From Phyto melanocephala (Eukaryota > Arthropoda > Insecta > Diptera > Rhinophoridae), in contig OW799237.1 of assembly GCA_941918925.1 (NCBI GenBank), positions 68,999,626 to 69,063,625 on the forward strand: DNA of 64,000 nucleotides, in the 5' to 3' direction. The notes under the pieces are model-generated. The model was not told the DNA's origin. It saw only the letters and a program-made list of their open reading frames with translations, and made no database searches. Shown here one piece after another: positions 35,374-45,700 of this stretch; position 1 is the stretch's first letter; every line of letters begins with the position of its first letter. The position numbers and the translations under genes were made by a program.

Positions 35374-38291
35374 GAGTCTTACAACTAAATCTGAATCACT
35401 GTCAGGCGGCACAGGATCTGCTGAAACAGAGTGTTCGGGAGATGAATATAGACTTAGCACTCTTAAGTGAACCGTATCGATGCCGGGACTCGGTTAATTG
35501 GTTATCGGACATTACCAAGACGTCGGCGATATGGTTAATCAGTGAATTGGGGCTGCGAGATCCTGCCTTACAGTTTACTGGTTTTACTCGGGCTATTGTG
35601 CATGGGATTTGCTTCTATAGCTGCTACGTTCCCCCGAGATATTCCTTATTGGAGTTTGAACGAATTGTTCACAATATCGTTTCTGATGCATGCTCAAGAG
35701 GTCCCGTGGTTATTGCCGGCGACTTCAATGCGTGGGCGATAGAATGGGGCTGCCCATGCACAAATTCTAGGGGTCAGATACTAGTGGAGTCATTTTCTAC
35801 ACTTAATGTGATTCTGTTAAACAACGGAGCTGAGCACACTTTCTCAAGAGGCGAAGCGGGGTCAATTATTGATGTTGCCTTTGCTAGCGCTAATATTATG
35901 GGAAGGGTAGGATGGAGCATGCCCGGGATATACACACATAGCGATCATAATGCTATATTGATTGATATTAGGGAGGAATTGCGCCAGGATGCAATGATTA
36001 TACACCCGGAACGAATTTCGGGATGGAAAACAGATAGCCTTGATAGGGAATTATTTGGAGTAGTGGTGGAAAATATGAGGTTGCAAGGGCAGCCTGAAAC
36101 AATGGCTGCGCAACTCATAAGTAGGGTATCGGAGGCATGCGATACGTCTATGATTAAAAGGAGGATGAGTGCGAACAAGCGGCCGGTATATTGGTGGAAC
36201 GGGGAAATTTCTCAACTACGGTCGGAATGTATCCGGGCTAGACGACGGTATACTAGAAGCCGAGGTAGGCCGGGGAATGACGAGCACCGTGACCAATATA
36301 GGCGCATTCGCAAATCCTTGAAAATGGCGATCAGTAGGAGTAAGAGGGCATGTTTCATACAGATGTGTGAAGAGGTTGAGAACGACCCATGGGGTCTGGC
36401 TTATAAGCTGGTAACGAAAGGGCTAAAGTGTCTAAATCCTCCACCACCTAAGGATGCTGAGGTACTTAGGCGCATAGTGGATCACTTATTTCCTTACCAA
36501 GGTGTGACATCTTGGCGGACTGATACTGTTCATATGGTATTTGACTTTCCGCTTGTCACGACAGTTGAGGTTGAAGCTGCCATGAGCAAATTTAGGGACG
36601 GGAAAACCCCTGGCTTGGATGGCATACCGAATGCGGTAGTAAGGGAGACTTTCAAGTATTGCCCTGTTCAGGTTATCCATTTGATCAATTCGTGTTTACG
36701 CCATGGTAAATTTCCGAGTATGTGGAAAAGGCAAAAGCTAGTTTTGTTATTGAAACAGGGAAAACCTCAGGAGGATCCTTCCTCCTACCGACCACTCTGT
36801 ATGATTGATACGTTTGGGAAGCTGTTGGAAAGCATAGTTTGTAGGAGACTAGAGGAATATGTTGAGTGCGTAGGAGGTCTATCTGATAATCAATTTGGTT
36901 TTAGAAAGGCAAGATCGACTGTGGATGCTTTAAACGTAGTGGTTCATACGGCCACTGCGGCGATTGAGGGCAAACGATGGAGGAATGGCACAAAGGAGTA
37001 TTGCGTAGTGGTAACGCTCGACGTCAGGAATGCATTTAACTCGGCGAACTGGGAGGTTATAGTGAATTCTCTCACGCGTTTAGCGATTCCTGAGTACTTG
37101 TTGGCTATAGTGAAGGATTACTTCCGTGACAGAATCCTGCTGTACGAAACCGACAAGGGCATGCGACAGCATAATATCACAGGTGGGGTCCCACAGGGTT
37201 CGGTTCTCGGACCGTTGTTGTGGAATGTGATGTATGATGGCATACTCCGTGTGTCTCTTCCCGATGGGGCTAAGATTGTCGGTTTTGCCGATGACATAGC
37301 CCTGATATGTGTCGCTAGGGAGTTAGTGGAGATTACGACCATTGCTAATGCAAGCATAGGAATTGTGCGCTCCTGGTTGGAATCTGTTAATTTGGGGCTC
37401 GCTGACCAAAAGACAGAGGCGATTTTGATATCCAGCCGTAGGTCAATGGAGTCTGTGAAATTGAATGTGGGATCGTGTTGTATTGAGACGAAACCTTCGC
37501 TTAAATATCTTGGGGTTATGATAGATTGTCGTTTATCTTTTAAGGATCATCTGCTATATGTTGCTGAAAAGTCTTCGAGAACATATACTGCTCTGTCTCG
37601 TATAATGCCAAATACGAGAGGCCCAAAGTACTTACGTCGGAAACTTCTGGCTGGAGTAGTTAAGAGTGTGATTATGTATGCATCACCTATTTGGTCTCGG
37701 GCTCTTGGGTTGAAGACCTATAGGGGAATTATAAGCCCAGTATATAGACTGGCTGCTTTGCGAGTTATTTGTGCTTTCCGGACTGTATCAGATGATGCAG
37801 CATTGGTGATTGCAGGAATGATGCCAATTGATCTTCAGATCAGAGGCTTCTCAGATATTGAAACGATTGCTGAGTGGCAGCGGCGATGGTCCTTGTCAGA
37901 GAAGGGTAGATGGACGTTTTCTCTTATTCCTGACTTAGTCCCATGGCTCGGGCGAGCACATGGGGATCTGGACTTCTATGTTACGCAGTTGCTTAGTGGA
38001 CACGGTTGTTTCCGGTCTTACTTATACAGATTTGGTCATGATACTTCTCCGTTCTGTCCGAGTTGTGATGGTAATGTCGAGGAGAATGCTGAACATGTAT
38101 TCTTTTCGTGCTCGCGTTTTGATAGGGAGAGAATACACCTTGAGGGGATGATAGGCCGTAGTGTTTATCACAGTAATATAGTGGAGATTATGTTGTCCTC
38201 TGCACGCAGTTGGGAGTATGTATGTGAATATGCTAGATTGGTTCTCATTGAACTTCGTAGGGTTGAGAAAATCCGTAATGGGATGTTATAG
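35370..38291 (+). CDS. ORF2: endonuclease-reverse transcriptase of the Waldo-like retrotransposon
   Basis: 973 residues, close to the ~1000 usual for the clade. Residues 1-200 are an apurinic-type endonuclease: N7/N9 in LQLNLNH, E34 in LLSEPYR, D118/N120 in AGDFNAW, D168, and S191-D192-H193. In R1-clade elements this domain nicks the specific target, here presumably the ACAT tract. Residues ~390-720 are the reverse transcriptase: TPGLDGIPN, SSYRPLCM, D551 in TLDVRNAFN, GGVPQGSVLGPLLWN and the catalytic FADD (639-642). The C-terminus has the conserved C896-C899-H909-C914 motif. All catalytic residues are in place. No RNase H domain is seen, as is common in the clade. The element could be active. 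Confidence 0.95.
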   Translation: MRVLQLNLNHCQAAQDLLKQSVREMNIDLALLSEPYRCRDSVNWLSDITKTSAIWLISELGLRDPALQFTGFTRAIVHGICFYSCYVPPRYSLLEFERIVHNIVSDACSRGPVVIAGDFNAWAIEWGCPCTNSRGQILVESFSTLNVILLNNGAEHTFSRGEAGSIIDVAFASANIMGRVGWSMPGIYTHSDHNAILIDIREELRQDAMIIHPERISGWKTDSLDRELFGVVVENMRLQGQPETMAAQLISRVSEACDTSMIKRRMSANKRPVYWWNGEISQLRSECIRARRRYTRSRGRPGNDEHRDQYRRIRKSLKMAISRSKRACFIQMCEEVENDPWGLAYKLVTKGLKCLNPPPPKDAEVLRRIVDHLFPYQGVTSWRTDTVHMVFDFPLVTTVEVEAAMSKFRDGKTPGLDGIPNAVVRETFKYCPVQVIHLINSCLRHGKFPSMWKRQKLVLLLKQGKPQEDPSSYRPLCMIDTFGKLLESIVCRRLEEYVECVGGLSDNQFGFRKARSTVDALNVVVHTATAAIEGKRWRNGTKEYCVVVTLDVRNAFNSANWEVIVNSLTRLAIPEYLLAIVKDYFRDRILLYETDKGMRQHNITGGVPQGSVLGPLLWNVMYDGILRVSLPDGAKIVGFADDIALICVARELVEITTIANASIGIVRSWLESVNLGLADQKTEAILISSRRSMESVKLNVGSCCIETKPSLKYLGVMIDCRLSFKDHLLYVAEKSSRTYTALSRIMPNTRGPKYLRRKLLAGVVKSVIMYASPIWSRALGLKTYRGIISPVYRLAALRVICAFRTVSDDAALVIAGMMPIDLQIRGFSDIETIAEWQRRWSLSEKGRWTFSLIPDLVPWLGRAHGDLDFYVTQLLSGHGCFRSYLYRFGHDTSPFCPSCDGNVEENAEHVFFSCSRFDRERIHLEGMIGRSVYHSNIVEIMLSSARSWEYVCEYARLVLIELRRVEKIRNGML

Positions 38292-38470
38292 TTTGGGTGT
38301 TGTACCTTCCCCCCCTGCGATGTATAGCTTTGTGGTAGTTCCGCAGGGATTTTGGGCTAGTGTACCGAGGTGTTTTAGCGTGTTAAAGTCACGCACTCCT
38401 GGTTGACCTGAGTACCAGGGTCTTTCGATGATTTCACCTCGTTAATAATAAAAAAAAAAAAAAAAAAAAA

Positions 38471-39065
38471 ACATACATACATACATACATACATACATAC
38501 ATACATACATACATACATACATACATACATACATACATACATACATACATACATACATACATACATACATACATACATACATACATACATACATACATAC
38601 ATACATACATACATACATACATACATACATACATACATACATACATACATACATACATACATACATACATACATACATACATACATACATACATACATAC
38701 ATACATACATACATACATACATACATACATACATACATACATACATACATACATACATACATACATACATACATACATACATACATACATACATACATAC
38801 ATACATACATACATACATACATACATACATACATACATACATACATACATACATACATACATACATACATACATACATACATACATACATACATACATAC
38901 ATACATACATACATACATACATACATACATACATACATACATACATACATACATACATACATACATACATACATACATACATACATACATACATACATAC
39001 ATACATACATACATACATACATACATACATACATACATACATACATACATACATACATACATACA

Positions 39066-39095
<30 letters not shown>
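38471..39095. repeat. (ACAT)n microsatellite, right of the Waldo-like element
   Basis: About 156 uninterrupted ACAT units directly after the poly(A). It reads as MYVC repeats on the minus strand, which is not a gene. With the left tract it makes roughly 0.9 kb of target repeat. Confidence 0.97.
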
Positions 39096-39099
<4 letters not shown>

Positions 39100-39772
39100 C
39101 ATATATGAAACAAATTTTAATGTTGTTAAAAGTTTTGTATTGACATACTTTTTAGTTGCTGATTGCAGTGGAAAATAACTTGACCATTCGATTTTAGAGT
39201 AAATATAGTTTATTAAGCTTTAAACGTAAAAAAATAACTTAACTTAGTTATAATGCAGTATTAAATGATAAAACAAGAATAAAACCTTAAGAAAAAAGTG
39301 TACAATTAAAGCCACTTTTTCGTTAAAAATTGAGATAAATTTAATGCTAGAGATACGAATAATTCAGTTCTTTGTTACTGTGGTATTGGAAAATTTTAAA
39401 AATCACAAGAAAAAATAACTAAATCTTGCCAAAATAGTCAGCTATAATATATGTATGTATGTACTACTTAAAGGTCTGATACAGAAAGTTGTACAATTTT
39501 AACAAAAAATTTTAAAAACAAATAAAATTTGTAGATCATATAAATATTTAATTATTTTTATACTCTAAAGTAAGAATAAAATCATTTTAAAATACTTTTA
39601 ACTTTCAGTTACAAAAAGTTTTTTTTTTAAATGAATTTTTAAATTCATTACATTAAAGTTAAAAAAAAAAAATATTACAAACTTTTTGACTTTTAGTTAT
39701 CACGTTCTGCATTTTACACTTATGTATTATTTATGATAGATTTTTGATTTAGATTTAAAATCTATATTACAT
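39096..39772. other. Downstream flank / possible 3' UTR of Start1
   Basis: AT-rich and without coding sense. It follows the Start1 stop on the minus strand, so it probably holds the 3' UTR. A candidate AATAAA (complement of tttatt) lies at about 39207-39212; nearer signals are not clear. Confidence 0.5.
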
Positions 39773-42700
39773 TTAATTTTTGTGCACAGCGCGGCGTCTT
39801 TGGCGCAATTCACTTATGTATTTACGTAAATATGTCATATAGTCAGTCATAAAAGTGGTGTAAGCCTGCAAATAAAAACTATTATTAATTTCGAAATATT
39901 TAAAGTAATAAAAAGAAAAGCATAAAAGAAAAACATACACTCGACATAAAACATCCACATTTAAAAAAAAAATACAAATTTTAAAAACAAATCGTTTTGG
40001 CTATAAAAAATTAATAACTTAAAAAATTTTGTCTTGAAAAATTAATTTTATAGGTAAAAGTATGTTTACGAAGAAAAATACAATTAAGATTTTGTTAAAT
40101 TATATAACATTTATGTATATGACTTTTTCGCATTGATTTATGACCCTTAATTAATGAAAACGAATTGCACTTTATAAGCAGTATTAAATTTTGACATGCT
40201 TTAAAGCAAATTAGGTCATTGAAAGTGTTTTGTCGATACGAAAACTATATGGGAAAGTAAGTAGCAAAGTAAATCAAGTATTTGGCCTAAAATTCTTAAT
40301 ACTCTTAATACAAAATTACTTTTTAAAGACTCTTTTTAATCCTTTTTTTAGGAATACGTTTTTTTTTAGTAAGAATAGTATAGTAATTATTTTGGATAAA
40401 AAAATATTTAAAATATTTCGTATTTATACTTACTGTGTCTAATACATAACGAGGTATATAGCCTTTTAAATCTAAACATAATATCCATTCAAATATACAG
40501 GCATCTGATTTACCCTCTATTTGATGCATTGCAAAACCGGCAACCAGATTTTCACCTCTTGTGTATTTGGTATTGGCCGGTACTCTATCATACTCTACAC
40601 TAATGGCTGCACTTAGCCATATTTTACCCTTTGTATTGAACACTTTTAATGGTGAGTCTGCAGTTTTATTCTTTGTATGTACTTCATCAACATTTTCAAT
40701 ATGATCTTTAGCATCTTCGAACTCATCGTCAAATGGTGGCGGTTCATTAAAGTTAATATGCATGGCATCACTAAAATCTTTAGCTCCTAAGCTTTTGCTT
40801 AATGTTTGAAAGCCAACATTGTTCTTAGGCAGCGTCATGCTAGTATCATTTCTACAACTACCGACACTGCTTGGTTGACCAGAACCATCCTCTGCTTCAG
40901 AAATGGTAGAAACACTACCTTCACATGAATTATTAAGCATTTCATCGTCGTCAGAAGAGTCAGTTAACATGGGATCTTCACGCATTTTACCATCCACAAA
41001 TAAACGCCAACAGCGTAAATTAACAAAATCACGAGATTTAATCATGCCACCACCACCTCCTACTGTAGCTTGATAAGTGATGTCAGTATATGTATTGACT
41101 TTCTGTAAAAAAAAAAATAATAATTAAAATAATCATAAAATATCATTTAATTTACAACATTATTACACTTACTCTCACAATTTTCGATTCCAACATGGTA
41201 GGATTCCAATGCGGCGCTTCTTCAATTTTATAAAACAATTCATTACACAATGCTTTGGCAGGATATTTTAAGCGGCCCTTTAATTAATTCAAAAATACAT
41301 AAAAGTTTAATTATTTGCAAAAGCTTCTCAATTTGTATAATTTTAATACTCACGGTTAGTTTATAAATTTTTCCCAATTTCTCACGATGTATACTACTAA
41401 TGGTATCTCCCTTTTTAGTTACTTTTTCCACTTTCCAATCGGGTACTTGCAGCAGCTCATAGGCTTTGCGTAAGCAATCCAAGCCCATTTGATGATATTC
41501 TTCATCCTATAATTAAATGTTTAGGCATAAAAATTAAGTTAGTTGTTAAGAAAAAAAAGATCTAACGTAGCAAAACAGTACCATCTTAAAGTAACGCTTT
41601 AAATAAACTTATTTCATCACCAAATTTGATTAGCATTTTATATAGAGATGTTTTGTTTTTCAGATAAATTGAAGTACATATGTACATATATATTTAAAAC
41701 GTATGTAAATAAAATTCATTTATTCTACACCATTAAAAATTGTTTCAAATTGAGAAGGTACCGACATTAAAGCGGCAGTAAAAGAACGACAAATGTAAGT
41801 GAAACAAAGTATGTATAATTATACCCTTCACACAGTGAAAAAGGGTATATATAGGTTTGTCATTCCGTGTGAAATTTATTCAATTTTCATTTCCGACCCC
41901 ATAAAGTATATATTTTCTGAAAGCTTATGAATAGGGGAGTCGATTAAGCTCTGTCAGTCTGTCCGTCTGTACGTGTGCATGTTGAAACTTTTTGAAGCCC
42001 CCCGACATCGCCTGAACCCGGGTGAGGTATTAAAATATCAGAAATATTTGGGAGTACAACGGTATTGAAAATCAGGAACATTGGTACATAAACAACTGAG
42101 ATATGAGCAAAAAACCACGGTCACTTTTTTTAAACACAACAACAACAACACACATGCATACAAACGTGGTATACTTTCGATATGTATGTACGTATTTCAT
42201 ATGTGATGAATGGTGATACAAACTATTGTTACCGCATGACTACAAGTTGTCAAGGGTATATAAGATTCGGCACGGCCGAACATAGCACTCTTATTTGTTT
42301 TCTTTATAACGAATTTTATTTTGTTAAAAATGTTATAAAAACTAGTATATCTTAAATTCCGAACACTAATTTGAAATCTTCATCGTGTTGCAAAGAACTA
42401 AACAACTGTCGCATAACTCTCTGATATAATATTCAAAAATGATGCTAGAAACTCGTTGCATCTAAACAGCAACAACTGAAAGTTTGAAAATTATTTACAT
42501 CGGTTTTTACTCTCTACGAATGTAAACCACTCGACGACTTTCCCAAAATCACTCAAATAAGCAATGTAATAAATTCAGTGCAGAATAACAGATCGCTTGG
42601 TAGACACGTAAAAGGTAAGCACTACCTGTCGCCTGTTTTAAAAAAATCCGAATTCACGAAATTGCTCTAAAAGAAAATGCTTGATTCAAAACAGAGTTCG

Positions 42701-45700
42701 AATATAATAAAAAATTTCATACGAAAAACAAAATCAAACTGGACTAAAAAACAATGAAAACCATTAGCTAAGTGGTAAAGTGGCTCGAGGTGGATTTACC
42801 TCTCGTGGTACAAAAATGACATTACATATTCTTTAAATATCACTCAAGTGCCTTTTTTCCATAGTGACATGATGCCACATCACATGATGCCACATCACAT
42901 GATGCCACATCACATGATGCCACAAATGCTTGGCTTCGTTTGTCACAACTGCAAATACCTTGCCACACGAGAAATTTCTTAAGGGATTTTGTTTGGTTTT
43001 TTTGTCCGGAACTCTTCCTGAACATTACCTCTTTCATCAGCAACATAAAAGTCTTGCCCGGTTAGTTGAGAGAAGTCTGCCAGTATGTATGTTTCGTCAT
43101 CCATCACACAACAGGTGTATTTTTTTTAAATCTGCCTTCAATTTCTTCGCTCGTTTTTTTTTTTTTTTGCTTCTAAGTTCTTTACCGAATTGCGATCTGG
43201 AACTGTCTTAACTTTGTATGTCTTCAGCCCATCAGAAACTTTGGCCCTTTGGACAAAACTATTAGAGCATTTCACCGTACGCGCTGCTTTTCTGATAGAA
43301 GTGTTAGGTGCTCTTCGAAACAGTTGCTCGACTTCTTTTACCTTACCAATATCCCTTGGATCTTTTTTATTTCATGATCCAGGTTTCCTTTCAATGCTCA
43401 GGTCTTCCTTATACCGTTTAATGGCATTTGAAACAGTTCGAGGGCCAACTTTCAAATTTTTTGCTATTTTTTTAAAAGTCCATGACGGATTTTTTTGAAA
43501 AGTATTAATTATATTTTCACGTACTTTTTTTCGCAGTCCATTTTGATCGTAATAATAATTGAAAATTAATGAGTTTTAAAATAATAGTAAAATTATTTAT
43601 TGCACGATTTGAATTTTATTTAACTTAATGCAACTACACATTTTTTTTGGATACACTCCTTATTTAAAAATTTTGTATTCTAACAGGGCCTTATGTCCTT
43701 ATTATATTAAACTTCGATCAAGCAAGTATACAGTAAACTACTTTGTGCTCAAATAAGGGGTTTGTTCATGTTATATATATTTACTGAGTAAAATATGTTT
43801 ATATTATTCTTTTCTCAGGGAAATCATCAACTGGATTACCGAGCTATATTGGTGCAGGTTTTGTTGTTTCTGCACAAGGAAAACATGTAGCACTCTGACA
43901 GAATCATCACAGTCAAAATTCAAGGATGAACTCGAAATATCCAGTTTGTGTAATATCATGCCCCCACTAAAACCTCCTGATAATTAAAATGCTGAATATT
44001 ATTGGCAAACACATTATTTCTTCATCCAAAAGTAAACGAAAGAGTGGATGTGCGTTACAAACTTGTAACTGAAGTTGACAATGATTACCATTTGCAGATT
44101 GTTACTATCCATGTGAAAAATATTAGCATTAGAAGAAATGGTTCGGCTTCTCAAAGAATATTGCTTATTCTGTCAGTTTTATGAGCTTTAAAATTTCATT
44201 AATATTAAGTCAGTCGTCGTCTCAAAATAATTTCTGATAATAATAACCTAAATATTAAAACACAGAGACCAATATTCTTCTAAATCTTTGTCCATAGAGA
44301 AATTATTTGAATTTAAGAAGAAAAAAACTTTATATAGGAAATGGGCGTGTCATCTTTATTCTCCGTAAATCAAGACATATTTGCAAAATTTCAAAATTGT
44401 ACATCTATCTGTCGATTTTAAAATATTTTAAATGTTATTAATAGTAGTTTATGCCACATAAGAGAGAGAGAGAGAGATGGAGCCGTTAAAGTGAGCGTGT
44501 GTCACTATAATTTTTATTCACCAAAAACCTTTATTTGAAAAATTTCAGAATCGTTTATCGATCTGTCGGCTTTATAAGGTTTTAAATTTTAAATAGACTA
44601 AAAAGACACGGTTTTAAAATTTTTCTGGTTATGCATATTTTTACTCAAGCGATATATTTATTAAAGTTTAGACGCAATTTAATTATATTTGATGTCAGAA
44701 AGACATTTTTGTATACCCTTCTCTTGCATTACAAACTATAATTCTCTTCCTAATAGACCGACTTAGCACATTTTTAATACCAAACATTTCTGATGTATGG
44801 GAAATATTCTAGCACAATTACACCCTTTTTTCTGTTCGAAATCAATCGTGCTTTCAACGGACGGACATAGTGACGGGCATAGCCAGATCGTCCTAAAATA
44901 AAACTAGGACTCGGAAAATATATACCTTATGGAGTCTAAAATTAACATTTTGATGTGTTACAAACGGAATGCAAAAATAAATGTATATCCCCCCACATCA
45001 TTTTTTAGCGGTTAAAATAAAAAGGCATATATCGGAAACGGCCTCACTATCCACCTGACAGCAGAACTCATGGACTGAAAGCATCTTTACTAATGGATAA
45101 ACAACGCTACTTAAAACTATATACTGCAAATAAATGATTCTAAAAATACTCTTAACCTAAGCAAACACTGTCGCGTAAAACAAGGTTTCGAAACTTTGCA
45201 TTCGTAAAGTTAAAAAAACGTTAGACGTGATAAACTTGTATAGATCAATAACGTTGCAAAGGAACTACGAAGAGCAACTGAAACACACTGCGCAAGGAAT
45301 ATGTATATCGCTGTAAAAAAGTTAACCCAAAAGCTCTGTGCATCAGCCACGTATAAAGAAAATGCTGATATTCCCACTGATTACCGGGATTAAAGGAGAT
45401 TAGCGAAGCCATTAACTTCTTAAACCAAGCAAAAGTCCCAGTCTTAAGAACATCTCTCCAAAACTATTAAAAACCAATGAAGGTATAAGAACTTTAATTG
45501 TGATAAGCTCAAAAATTAAGTCCATATTACTGTATCGATGCGAAACAAGGAACATGGTTGAATGTCGGAAAACTCGTGTTTGCAGAAAATACAATGAACA
45601 AATAAATGTTTTTTAATGTTTTAAAAGAAACTTTAGCGAATAGGACAGAAAAATTATAATTGAATCTGATTACCATTTTTAGCGGGACAATGATCCAAAA

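Larger units (their letters stand above)
33200..38471 (+). mobile_element. Waldo-like (R1-clade) non-LTR retrotransposon, apparently intact
   Basis: A 5.27-kb element: 5' UTR (33200-33939), two overlapping frames, 3' UTR (38292-38450) and poly(A) (38451-38471). It is much richer in G+C than its neighbours. Both sides are pure ACAT microsatellite in the same strand sense, so it was inserted inside one tract. Waldo elements of flies and mosquitoes are known to target ACAY repeats; the domain order (ORF1 with three zinc knuckles, ORF2 with apurinic-type endonuclease, RT and Cys motif) is that of the R1 clade. No frameshift or stop was seen in either frame. Confidence 0.9.

Noticed and set aside
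34051..37357. Antisense open frames within the Waldo-like element
   Set aside because: Shadows of ORF1 and ORF2, which carry all recognisable motifs.
38375..39113. Three ~220-240-residue minus-strand frames of MYVC repeats
   Set aside because: Same microsatellite artefact on the right of the retrotransposon.
40323..40433. Extension of Start1 exon 9 ([12 protein letters not shown]..)
   Set aside because: A GTAAGT donor follows the ACA codon at 40434, and the next exon (39865-39773) restores the START C-terminal helix.
42750..42800. tRNA-like words (agctaagtggtaaagtggctcgaggt)
   Set aside because: No complete cloverleaf, anticodon stem or T-loop could be built.
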